A stretch of 64,000 nt of DNA from UBA1952 sp965246905 (GTDB lineage: Bacteria > Bacteroidota > Bacteroidia > Chitinophagales > Chitinophagaceae), in contig CBDFFZ010000010.1 in the NCBI GenBank assembly GCA_965246905.1, forward strand, positions 124,001 to 188,000. The letters are read 5' to 3'. Below the pieces are notes generated by a model. The model saw nothing but the letters and a program-made list of their open reading frames with translations. It was not told where the DNA came from and searched no databases. Within the stretch, counting starts at the first letter, position 1; each line of letters begins with the position of its first letter. Positions 25,199-33,874 of this stretch are shown one piece after another. A program made the translations under genes and the position numbers.

Positions 25199-28100
25199 AT
25201 GCCTTCTCCCAGTATCAGTGCCCTTTGCGGTAAATCACTCCCGGACATATTGCTTCAGGAAACGCTTGCTGATCAGTTCCGCCGTACGGTTGAAATCTTA
25301 CCGGATAAAGCCGCTTTAAGCTTTGAGGATGCTGCCATTACTTACTTAGCGTTGAATCAGTGGAGCGACGGAATAGCCTCATTCCTGGCTTCAAAAGGCA
25401 TTGGGCGCGGGCATTTTGTTGGGTTATGGCAGCCACGGAGCTTAGCGCTTCACGCAGCTATATTAGGCATCGTAAAAAGTGGTGCAGCCTATGTGCCGCT
25501 CGACCGCGAAATGCCGGAAGAACGCCTCCAAACCGTTATGCTGGAAGTAGGCGCAGCAGCCTGTTTCAGCGACGCTACGCCGGCACTAAGTTGCCCGGTA
25601 TTTGCTATCCCGGCACCTCAAGATTTTTTAGGAGATGGATTAATGCCCGAAGGACCGGAGCCGGATGATTATGCCTATGTGCTCTATACTTCTGGCAGTA
25701 CCGGCAAGCCCAAAGGGATCCCGATCACGCACCGGCAGATCTGCCATTTAGTACGCGCAGAGCAGGATGTAATCGGTGTGCAGGCTGAAGACCGCGTTTA
25801 TCAGGGCTTCTCCGTATCCTTTGATATGTGGTGCGAGGAAACCTGGATCAGCTACCTCGTGGGCGCAACGCTTTATGTAGCAGATGCTATAACTGCCAAA
25901 AGCATCGATGAACTGGATCAGGTGTTGCGAAAGCACAGCATTACCGTGCTGCATGCTGTGCCATCACTCCTTGCTGTGATGGAAGATGATATTCCTTCCT
26001 TAAGGCTTATCAATGCCGGCGGCGAGGCCTGCACACCACAGGTAGTCGATCGCTGGGCAAAAGAAGGGCGTACTTTTTACAACAGCTACGGCCCTACAGA
26101 AACCACGGTTACGGCAACGATGATTGCCCTGAAACCCGGCGATCCTATTACGATTGGAGCACCACTGCCCAATTATAATCTTGCAGTAGTAGATGAGCAA
26201 TACAACATAATGCCGCGCGGTGAGCGGGGCGAGTTGGTAATTACGGGGCCGGGTGTTTGTAATGGTTATATACACCGCCCCGACCTTACTACTGAAAAAT
26301 TTGCCGTAAAACCGGATAGCCTCGATGCGATTCCCGGCGACCGTGTGTACCGAACAGGTGATGCCGCTATTATTCATGAAGATGGCAGCATTGAATTCGG
26401 GGGCCGTTTGGACGACCAGATAAAGCTGCGCGGATACCGGATAGAGCTGGGCGAAATAGAGGTAAAGCTGGTGCAGCAACCGGGCATTACAGCGGCAGCT
26501 GTAGCGGTAAAGAAAGATGCGAATGAGCAGGATACCCTCGTAGGCTATGTACTTACAGAAGCCGGAATCGAATTTGAGGAAGGCATACTAAGAAAAAGTC
26601 TTGCACTGGTGCTGCCAGCCTACATGGTGCCGGCTACCATTGTACGGCTACCGCAAATGCCCCGCCTTGCAAGCGGTAAAATAGACAGGAAGAATCTGCC
26701 GGTACCCGATGCGCTCCTGCTGGTTCCGGAAACCGGCCCTGAAACGCCTATTGACTTAAATGCCCCATTAGGCGATCGTGTGCTGCAGGTATTGGCAAGA
26801 TCTTTCCCTGATCGTGATATTGATCTTAGCCAGGATTTCTTCACCGATCTTGGCGGTCATTCATTGCTGGCAGCTATTGTTGTATCAAGGCTCCGCCGCG
26901 AAGGTGGCATTCCACAGGCATCTCTGAAAGATATTTATACTGCCCGGCCACTTGCGGAGGCTGTGCGTTTATGGGAGCAAACCGAAAATGATAAAAAACC
27001 TCAAAAAGAACCCTTCCATAAAGTGCCGCTGTGGCGTTTCTACAGCTGCTTTGCCGCGCAGACAATAGCGCTGGTGTTTATTTACGGGTTTTATGCTGCG
27101 CAGATATTTTTTCCTTACCTCGGCTATTACTATGTGCAGCAGATCACAGAGAATCATCTCTATGCCTTACTTACAGCGCTTGCCGGTTATTGCCTTATCC
27201 CACCCTTCTTTTCGGCAGTTTCCATTGCCACAAAATGGTTGGTAATCGGCAAAATGAAGGAAGGGGATCATCCGCTATGGGGTACCTATTATTTCCGTTG
27301 GTGGCTGGTAAAATCAATGCAGCGGCTAACACTGATGCAGTTCCTGAACGGAACACCGCTTTACAATACCTACCTGCGATGGCTCGGAGTAAAAGTTGCA
27401 CCGGATGCACAGCTCAGCGCTATTACAATTGGTGCGGAAGACCTGGTGACCATCGGCGCAGATGCATCACTCAGCTCGCTTGCTGTGCTCAATAATGCCT
27501 GGGTGGAAAATGGGTTACTCAAGCTTCGGAGCATTCACCTCGGCGACCATGCCTACATTGGTAGCAGCGCAATTGTTGCCGGCGATACTGTTATTGAAGA
27601 TTGGGGAGAGCTGATGGATCTGAGCCATCTGCCGCAAGGCAAAACCATTAAGCGCGCAGAGGTATGGCAGGGAAGCCCGGCAAAGCTTGTACGTACTATG
27701 GCCGATGCAGACTTTCCGCATCCGCTACCTGTAAGCCGTGCAAAAAGGCAGCTTTACAAGGTTTATTTTTCCGGCATCCTGCTGGTTTTTCCATTTACCG
27801 TACTGCTGCCGTTATTGCCCGTGCTGGTAATGCTTAATGAACTCGATAACGCCACCCCAGACTATGACTTTTCCTACTTCGTCTATATTCCGCTGCTTTC
27901 CCTTGCTTATATCCTTTTATTCGGGCTTACCATTACCTTGCTTACGCGTGTTTTGCAGGCCGGCATTAAGCCTGGCAAATACCCTATTTACAGTATTTTT
28001 TATCTCCGGAAATGGTTTGCCGATCAATTGCTTTCTCTTGCGCTTGTAGTGCTCCATCCCATTTTTGCAACAGTGTATGTTTCCGCATTTTTTAGAGTAT

Positions 28101-29137
28101 TAGGCGCCAAAATTGGTAAGCACACCGAAATATCTACTGCCAGCAGTGTAACGCATCCGCTGCTCAAGATTGGTGATGGATCCTTTATTGCAGATGCCGT
28201 TACTTTAGGTGAAGCCGATGTTCGCGGGCAACAATTAATTCTGGAAGAAACGGTTATCGGCAGCGCTACTTTTGTAGGCAACAGCGCGCTTATACCGCAA
28301 GGCTATAACTTGCCGGATAATATACTCATCGGCGTACTTTCCGTACCACCATCGGCAGAGCGGTTAAAGCAAGACGGGCCGGGCGATTATTTTGGCTCGC
28401 CGGCTATTTCTTTGCCCCGCAGGCAGGAAAGCCAGGCTTTTTCGGATACGCTTACCCTTTATCCATCCAAAGCAAAAGTGCTGGCGCGGAGCATTATCGA
28501 GCTTATCCGTATTATCATCCCAGAAACGGTAGTGTTTATGTGCAGTGTACTCTTTATTGCCTATACCCATGATCTGATAAAAAACGGGCTGAGCTATACG
28601 GTACTCTACATTCCGTTCTATTATCTGGCTTATATCGGCATTCCCTGCTTTGGCTTTACCGTTGTGCTTAAATGGATCGTATCGGGCAGGTATAAAGCAG
28701 AGCAACAGCCTATGTGGAATTACCGTGTATGGAAGAGCGAAGCCGTCACCACTACCTATGAAGCGCTGGCCGTGCCCTATTTCCTCGAATACCTGAAAGG
28801 CACTCCGTGGCTGCCTTTGGCGCTGAAGCTGCTGGGAGTAAAAACCGGAAAGCGGGTATGGATGAATACCGCCGATATCACGGAATTTGATATGGTAAGC
28901 ATTGATGACGACGCTGCGCTGAATGACGATAGCGGTCCGCAAACCCACCTTTTCGAAGACCGTGTACTTAAGGTTGGAACGGTAACGATCGGCAAACGGA
29001 CTTCTATCGGCGCACGAACCATTATTCTTTACGATAGCGAGCTGGGCGATGATGTACAGGTAGGCGCACTCTCTTTAGTAATGAAAGGAGAAAAGCTAAT
29101 GGCTGATACCGTATGGGAAGGCAGCCCCGTTAATTGA
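25199..29137 (+). CDS. Pls/PosA-type NRPS-like membrane amino-acid ligase
   Basis: A 1312-aa protein in three parts. Residues 1-520 are an adenylation domain: VLYTSGSTGKPKGIP (A3), NSYGPTETTV (A5), YRTGD (A7), GRLDDQIKLRGYRIELGEIE (A8), LASGKIDRKNLP (A10). Residues about 520-600 are a carrier domain with the attachment Ser at about 555 (DLGGHSLLA). The rest has six or more membrane helices alternating with three left-handed beta-helix (hexapeptide) segments. There is no condensation or thioesterase domain. This layout is that of the Pls/PosA family, whose best-known member is epsilon-poly-L-lysine synthetase. ATG 25199 is used; an upstream TTG is possible. The product is not predictable. Confidence 0.85.
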   Translation: MPSPSISALCGKSLPDILLQETLADQFRRTVEILPDKAALSFEDAAITYLALNQWSDGIASFLASKGIGRGHFVGLWQPRSLALHAAILGIVKSGAAYVPLDREMPEERLQTVMLEVGAAACFSDATPALSCPVFAIPAPQDFLGDGLMPEGPEPDDYAYVLYTSGSTGKPKGIPITHRQICHLVRAEQDVIGVQAEDRVYQGFSVSFDMWCEETWISYLVGATLYVADAITAKSIDELDQVLRKHSITVLHAVPSLLAVMEDDIPSLRLINAGGEACTPQVVDRWAKEGRTFYNSYGPTETTVTATMIALKPGDPITIGAPLPNYNLAVVDEQYNIMPRGERGELVITGPGVCNGYIHRPDLTTEKFAVKPDSLDAIPGDRVYRTGDAAIIHEDGSIEFGGRLDDQIKLRGYRIELGEIEVKLVQQPGITAAAVAVKKDANEQDTLVGYVLTEAGIEFEEGILRKSLALVLPAYMVPATIVRLPQMPRLASGKIDRKNLPVPDALLLVPETGPETPIDLNAPLGDRVLQVLARSFPDRDIDLSQDFFTDLGGHSLLAAIVVSRLRREGGIPQASLKDIYTARPLAEAVRLWEQTENDKKPQKEPFHKVPLWRFYSCFAAQTIALVFIYGFYAAQIFFPYLGYYYVQQITENHLYALLTALAGYCLIPPFFSAVSIATKWLVIGKMKEGDHPLWGTYYFRWWLVKSMQRLTLMQFLNGTPLYNTYLRWLGVKVAPDAQLSAITIGAEDLVTIGADASLSSLAVLNNAWVENGLLKLRSIHLGDHAYIGSSAIVAGDTVIEDWGELMDLSHLPQGKTIKRAEVWQGSPAKLVRTMADADFPHPLPVSRAKRQLYKVYFSGILLVFPFTVLLPLLPVLVMLNELDNATPDYDFSYFVYIPLLSLAYILLFGLTITLLTRVLQAGIKPGKYPIYSIFYLRKWFADQLLSLALVVLHPIFATVYVSAFFRVLGAKIGKHTEISTASSVTHPLLKIGDGSFIADAVTLGEADVRGQQLILEETVIGSATFVGNSALIPQGYNLPDNILIGVLSVPPSAERLKQDGPGDYFGSPAISLPRRQESQAFSDTLTLYPSKAKVLARSIIELIRIIIPETVVFMCSVLFIAYTHDLIKNGLSYTVLYIPFYYLAYIGIPCFGFTVVLKWIVSGRYKAEQQPMWNYRVWKSEAVTTTYEALAVPYFLEYLKGTPWLPLALKLLGVKTGKRVWMNTADITEFDMVSIDDDAALNDDSGPQTHLFEDRVLKVGTVTIGKRTSIGARTIILYDSELGDDVQVGALSLVMKGEKLMADTVWEGSPVN

Positions 29138-29187
29138 CTTCTGAGCTGTGATTGCTGATTTGTGATTTATTTAAATTTTATCTTCAA

Positions 29188-29721
29188 ATGACTCTTGAAA
29201 TACAACAGGTTCAGATCCGCGAACATTATGCAACGATTGCTGCGATGATGCGCGCCCTGCATCAATCTGAAAAAGAGCTGTTTGAAAAAACGGAAAGCTG
29301 GGATGCAATTGAGCAGAACTATATGAATCATGTAATGGAAATGCAGGAAGATGCTAACGGTACTTGTCTCTTAGCGTTTGCAGACGGCGTACCTGCGGGT
29401 TTTATGTTTGGCTACGAGGAGGAGGAGGATGAAAGCCGCATTGAAGCATACGAGGGCAAAGACCTTTACATTTCTGATGGATACGTTGATACGCAGTTCA
29501 GGCGGCATGGCATCTACAAACAAATGAATGAGGCGCTGGAGCAGATCTATATCGATCGCGGCATTCGCCGGATCATCCGGTTTACGCTAACGAGCAATAC
29601 ACGAATGCAGGCATTTCTCGAAAGCCACCAATATCAGCCGGTAAGGCTGCTCTACCAGAAATGGCTTACGCCGGATGGCAAAGGCATCGAGCCGGCAAAA
29701 CTGACTCCACCAAAAGAATAA
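29188..29721 (+). CDS. GNAT-family N-acetyltransferase
   Basis: A 177-aa acetyltransferase. The acetyl-CoA-binding segment is YVDTQFRRHGIYKQMNEALEQ (a Q/RxxGxx-type loop: QFRRHGIY), preceded by the strand DLYISDGYVD and followed by FTLTSNTRMQAFLESHQYQP, typical of GNAT motif B. The start at ATG 29188 is chosen over an earlier non-ATG. It begins 50 bp after the NRPS-like gene on the same strand and could modify that product, which is inference from position only. Confidence 0.8.
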   Translation: MTLEIQQVQIREHYATIAAMMRALHQSEKELFEKTESWDAIEQNYMNHVMEMQEDANGTCLLAFADGVPAGFMFGYEEEEDESRIEAYEGKDLYISDGYVDTQFRRHGIYKQMNEALEQIYIDRGIRRIIRFTLTSNTRMQAFLESHQYQPVRLLYQKWLTPDGKGIEPAKLTPPKE

Positions 29722-29779
29722 GACTGCACGATCCTGGCCGGATTATCTACCTATAAATTTATCAGCCTAACTTGCGGCC

Positions 29780-31930
29780 ATGAATTATAAAAGGCTGCTG
29801 GTTACCGCTGCATTACCTTATGCGAACGGCCCGGTGCACATTGGCCACCTTGCAGGCTGCTACCTTCCTGCAGATATTTATGTGCGCTTTCAGCGGGCGC
29901 AAAAACGGGATGTAAAATTTATATGCGGCTCCGATGAGCATGGCGTGCCTATCACCATCCGTGCAATGAAAGAAGGTATTACACCGCAGGATGTGGTGGA
30001 TAAATACCATGCGCTTATCAAAGACAGCTTTGAGCAGATGGGCATCTCCTTCGATATTTACAGCCGCACCTCCAATAAAATACATCACGAAACTTCCCAG
30101 GATTTCTTCCGCAAGCTCTATGAAGACGGGCTTTTTGAAGAGCGCGAAAGCGAGCAGTATTTCGATCCGGAGAAAAATATGTTTCTGGCCGACCGCTATA
30201 TTGTAGGCACCTGCCCGGTGTGCGGCAACGAAGCTGCCTATGGCGATCAGTGCGAGAAATGCGGCTCCTCTCTTTCGCCGGAAATGCTTATCGATCCACG
30301 CTCTGCTTTGAGCAATGCTACTCCTGTCAAGAAACTTACGAAACATTGGTATTTTCCTCTTAATAAGTATGAGGATTTCCTGCGGGAATGGATCGTTGAA
30401 GGCAAGAAGGACGAGTGGAAAAGCAACGTTTATGGCCAATGCAAAAGCTGGATAGACAGTGGCCTGCAGCCACGCGCCATGACGCGCGACAGCAACTGGG
30501 GCGTGCCCGTGCCCATAGAAGGCGCGGAAGGCAAAGTGCTCTATGTATGGTTCGACGCTCCGATCGGGTATATAAGCGCAACGAAGGAGCTGACGCCGAT
30601 GTGGAGCGATTACTGGCAGCAGGAAGATACCAAACTGGTGCATTTTATAGGCAAGGATAATATTGTATTCCACTGCATCATTTTCCCGGCTATGCTGAAG
30701 GCACACGGTAAGTTTGTGCTGCCGGAAAATGTGCCTGCCAATGAGTTCCTGAATATCGAAGGAGAGAAGGTGAGTACCTCCCGCAACTGGGCTGTATGGG
30801 TAAATGAATATCTCCTGGATTTCCCTGAAGGGCAGGATATGCTGCGCTATGTGCTTTGCGCGAATGCGCCGGAGACGAAAGACAATGACTTTACCTGGAA
30901 AGACTTTCAGACACGCTGCAACAGCGAGCTCGGCAGCAACCTTGGCAACTTTGTGAACCGCGCTTTTGTAATGATGCATAAACTCTGCAAAGGCCGTGTG
31001 CCAGCGCTGCATGAGGATGTGCTGGATGAGGATGGGCAAGAATTGATCGCGGCGATAAAGGCAACGAAAGCAAGCATTGAAACAGGCATTGAAACGTACC
31101 ATTTCCGGGATGCGCTGAGCGAGATCATGGCTTTATCGAGCAAGGGCAATAAGTACCTCCAGATGCAGGAGCCCTGGCAGGTTGTAAAAACGCTCGAAGC
31201 CACGCCCGGCAATCAAAAGCTGATCGATAACTGCATTCATATATGCCTCCAGCTTTGCGCTAATCTTGCTGTTTATATGAATCCGTTCCTCCCTTTTACC
31301 GCAAAGAAATTATGCGGCATGATGAAGGTGGTAGATAAGATGCTGGACTGGGAAAACGGTGGACGGATGGATTTGCTAAAACCTAATTATCCCCTGCCTG
31401 CGCCGGCCATTTTGTTCCGTAAGATCGAGGATGAAGAGATTGCCGCACAGGTGGCTAAGCTCAATGCCGGACTGGTACAATCGGCAGCTGCGACAGCTGC
31501 GACTAAAAACGAGGCAGGTAAAAAAGGCATTGAAAACGGGACGCTTCCCAAAGTCCCCGTGGCAGACCCTACCCTTCCGAAGGCTGAAATCCAAAATCCA
31601 AAATCTGAAATTCAGTTTGATGATTTTGCAAAGATCGATCTGAAGGTTGGCACTATTCTGCGTGCGGAAAAAGTAGAGAAGGCCGATAAGCTTTTAAAGC
31701 TTTCCGTAGATATGGGTGGTGAGCAGCGGACCATTGTTTCCGGCATTGCGCAGCATTTTACACCGGAGGAAATTGTTGGCATGCAGGTAACGGTTGTAGC
31801 CAATCTTGCACCGAGAAAAATGCGCGGCATTGAAAGTCAGGGTATGATACTGATGGCGGAAGATGCGGATGGGAAGCTGATTTTTGTAGCTCCTTTAAAA
31901 GCAGCCGCGCCTGGAAGTGAAGTGCGGTAA
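29780..31930 (+). CDS. metG: Methionine--tRNA ligase
   Basis: A 716-aa class I synthetase. The HIGH motif is at residues 20-23 (ANGPVHIGHLAG). The zinc knuckles are CPVCGNEAAYGDQCEKCG. The KMSKS-equivalent is KVSTS. The C-terminal ~110 residues are an EMAP/Trbp111-like tRNA-binding OB domain (DDFAKIDLKVGTILRAEKVE). Between the anticodon domain and OB domain is a linker with KAEIQNPKSEIQF, matching a short repeat often spread in Bacteroidota genomes (AAATCCAAAATC units). It lies about 60 bp after the GNAT gene. Confidence 0.96.
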   Translation: MNYKRLLVTAALPYANGPVHIGHLAGCYLPADIYVRFQRAQKRDVKFICGSDEHGVPITIRAMKEGITPQDVVDKYHALIKDSFEQMGISFDIYSRTSNKIHHETSQDFFRKLYEDGLFEERESEQYFDPEKNMFLADRYIVGTCPVCGNEAAYGDQCEKCGSSLSPEMLIDPRSALSNATPVKKLTKHWYFPLNKYEDFLREWIVEGKKDEWKSNVYGQCKSWIDSGLQPRAMTRDSNWGVPVPIEGAEGKVLYVWFDAPIGYISATKELTPMWSDYWQQEDTKLVHFIGKDNIVFHCIIFPAMLKAHGKFVLPENVPANEFLNIEGEKVSTSRNWAVWVNEYLLDFPEGQDMLRYVLCANAPETKDNDFTWKDFQTRCNSELGSNLGNFVNRAFVMMHKLCKGRVPALHEDVLDEDGQELIAAIKATKASIETGIETYHFRDALSEIMALSSKGNKYLQMQEPWQVVKTLEATPGNQKLIDNCIHICLQLCANLAVYMNPFLPFTAKKLCGMMKVVDKMLDWENGGRMDLLKPNYPLPAPAILFRKIEDEEIAAQVAKLNAGLVQSAAATAATKNEAGKKGIENGTLPKVPVADPTLPKAEIQNPKSEIQFDDFAKIDLKVGTILRAEKVEKADKLLKLSVDMGGEQRTIVSGIAQHFTPEEIVGMQVTVVANLAPRKMRGIESQGMILMAEDADGKLIFVAPLKAAAPGSEVR

Positions 31931-32019
31931 TGCCTTGCTGCTTATAATTGTATTTAAGATAAACTAAGTGGGCATGTGCTCAGGCCGCACCCTGCATTTC
32001 ATTTGCCGCAGGCAGAGGT

Positions 32020-32316
32020 GTACAGCAAGATGCTTGCGGACGCCATAGACATGCTTGCGCACACCATCGACATGCGTGCGGAGACCATTGATATGCTTGC
32101 AATGAGTATTGTAATTAATATGTTCCGGGTTGTTGGGGGTGCGGCGGGCAGATTTGGCGTTGCGGGTGCCGTTAACGGCGATTTGATGACCATTGAGCGC
32201 GTTGCAATGAGTATTGTAATTAATATGATGGTCATTGTAAAGGTTGCGGAGACCATTGTAAGCATTGCGTTGCTCATTGTACAGCTTGCAATGAGTATTG
32301 TTATTAACATGTGGAG
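32020..32316. repeat. 21-bp-period minisatellite
   Basis: Degenerate 21-bp units. The clearest run is in 32205-32316: GTTGCAATGAGTATTGTAAT, then units GTTGCGGAGACCATTGTAAG and CTTGCAATGAGTATTGTTAT. The segment ATGAGTATTGTAATTAATAT occurs twice exactly and a third time with two changes. On the minus strand it reads as heptapeptides of the type NYNTHCN / AYNGLRN / HVYGVRK, and on the plus strand MLAHTID / MRAETID. Confidence 0.75.
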
Positions 32317-32336
32317 TATTGCCGCGGCTTTTATTG

Positions 32337-32561
32337 TCTGAACTGTGATTCTTTTGATTCGTATGATTTTGTGATTCTTTAAGATGTAGCACATGGGTGG
32401 GAATGAGGAGGAGGAGCGTGGCAATCTTTATACGGCGCAGCGCAATTCTTTGCTAAATGTTAATGGTGCCTATCTTTTTTACCAGGCTGGCAAGTCTTCT
32501 TTTGGAGCATAGCCAGGGCTGAATCAAAAAATCATACGAATCAAAAAAATCATAGTTCAGA
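32337..32561. repeat. 41-bp inverted repeat pair around about 145 bp
   Basis: 32337-32377 (TCTGAACTGTGATTCTTTTG onward) and 32521-32561 are inverted near-copies with about four mismatches. They share the exact 17-mer TTGATTCGTATGATTTT. A third related copy lies at 59275-59306. The enclosed 143 bp has no transposase; it may be a MITE-like element or two independent extragenic repeats. Confidence 0.6.
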
Positions 32562-32686
32562 AATGGCTCATGGACTATATAAGCGTTGTTACGCCCGATG
32601 CTCTATAACCGTTTCCTAAGTTACATCTACATTGCGGCCGTGGGCAAGGGTTGCTATGTCAGTACTCTTTTTGTGTGTATAATAAA

Positions 32687-33127
32687 TCAGCGCTCCTCTA
32701 ATACCAGCGTCCGCTTGTTATCTCCCCCCTGCTCAATTTTAATATGCAGATATGGTGAGCGTAAGATTTCCGGCGCCTGCTCCGGCCATTCCACGAAGCA
32801 TAGCGCAGCATCATTCAGCAGGCAATCTTCCATACCTGCATTGATGGCTTCATCGGCATCGCGCAGCCGGTACCAATCCATGTGATAAATGATCTTGCCC
32901 CCTCCTTCCCCATAACGATATTCATTGATGAGCGCATACGTAGGGCTGGTTACGGGATCTTTTACGCCAAGCTGATGGCAAAGCGCGGAGATCAGCGTCG
33001 TTTTGCCCGCTCCGAGTTCGCCGCTGAATGCAAGGACATGGTATCCGTGAGCGCTGGCAAGCAATGCTTTTGCTGCATCCGCAATGCCGCTCATTATGTA
33101 GTTGACAGGTGCTAATATCCGGGCCAT
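32687..33127 (-). CDS. tsaE: tRNA threonylcarbamoyladenosine biosynthesis ATPase TsaE
   Basis: A 146-aa P-loop ATPase that drives the TsaBDE complex making t6A37 in ANN-decoding tRNAs. Walker A is GELGAGKTTLI, with SPTYALINEY (switch region) and HMDWYRL downstream, and the conserved W-P-E near FVEWPEQAPE. ATG 33125-33127 (MARILAPVNY) gives the usual family length; a 27-codon longer frame would run up to the divergent lipoprotein gene. Confidence 0.92.
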   Translation of the reverse strand: MARILAPVNYIMSGIADAAKALLASAHGYHVLAFSGELGAGKTTLISALCHQLGVKDPVTSPTYALINEYRYGEGGGKIIYHMDWYRLRDADEAINAGMEDCLLNDAALCFVEWPEQAPEILRSPYLHIKIEQGGDNKRTLVLEER

Positions 33128-33214
33128 CTCCGCGAAAATAAGCGCTTGCCGGTTAACTGAATACAATGATCGCTTAGCTGACATTATTTTGTAATTTAGC
33201 CACACCAAAGCTTT

Positions 33215-33844
33215 ATGATAAAACGGTTTGCCTTTTTCGCTTTTTTTGCTGTCTTATGTGCCATGATGCCTACCGGCTGCCATCCTGCCTATAAGGCTAC
33301 TGCGACACCTGCAAAAGTGCAAAAAATGCTTTGCGCAGAAGAGTGGCTTCTTTTTCCGGATCAGCCGCACCCGGTTTTTGAAGAGATGAGCAGTGCCATC
33401 AGCGATGCGACTGCCGGTATGGCGCTTCCTAAAAAATACCTTCATTACCATATTGCTGCCGATACTTTGAGCGCGTTTTTCGCTCAGTTGCGCACTGCAG
33501 GCAAGAAAGGCGGCATTATCCTGCCCGTGGAGCGGCACTGCGAACCGTTTGAGCTGAAAGCCTCCGGCGCTATGGCTGCTGCTTTACAGGAAAAATATCC
33601 TGCAATCATCTCGCTGCAGGGGCAGGGCGTAAATAATAAAGCTGCGGATGTACGGCTCGACTGGAACGGACAAGAGCTGCGCGGACAGATTACTTACAAT
33701 GGCGCCACCTATTTTATTACGCCTGTAAAAGGCAATAATGAAGTGACCTATATAGTTTATAACCGGGAAGACAGCGGAGAGGTAAAGCAACCTTTTGAAA
33801 GCACGCCTGCAAAAGCCACTCCCAAAATTTATTACGACCGGTAA
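33215..33844 (+). CDS. Lipoprotein resembling a reprolysin-type protease prodomain
   Basis: A 209-aa predicted lipoprotein; lipobox Cys at residue 22 in MMPTGC. Residues about 70-185 match, by eye, the N-terminal prosegment of the metalloprotease encoded 30 bp downstream: LSAFFAQLRT/LSFILSTITD, IILPVERHCEPFEL/IMLPVPDGSLRAFN, MAAALQEKYPAI/MEAALADKYPEI, ATYFITPVKG/NSFFIDPFGK, YIVYNRED/YISYYRRD. It has no catalytic domain. It could be a tethered inhibitor or folding helper for the protease, or a surface decoy. The function is inferred from similarity and position only. Confidence 0.65.
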   Translation: MIKRFAFFAFFAVLCAMMPTGCHPAYKATATPAKVQKMLCAEEWLLFPDQPHPVFEEMSSAISDATAGMALPKKYLHYHIAADTLSAFFAQLRTAGKKGGIILPVERHCEPFELKASGAMAAALQEKYPAIISLQGQGVNNKAADVRLDWNGQELRGQITYNGATYFITPVKGNNEVTYIVYNREDSGEVKQPFESTPAKATPKIYYDR

Positions 33845-33874
33845 GCCGGATAACCTTTTACAACCATCCCCTTT

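Larger units (their letters stand above)
31931..32686. other. Repeat-filled intergenic region
   Basis: About 750 bp between metG and tsaE. It consists mainly of a 21-bp minisatellite (32020-32316) and a pair of 41-bp inverted repeats (32337-32377 and 32521-32561). Open frames on both strands here are repeat artefacts. I see no gene. Confidence 0.55.

Noticed and set aside
10711..32316. CRISPR interpretation of the tandem arrays
   Set aside because: Units are contiguous and degenerate, with no unique spacers of constant length and no cas genes.
31964..32392. Overlapping open frames in the 21-bp minisatellite
   Set aside because: Frames exist on both strands as a by-product of the repeat period; no recognisable domain or start context.
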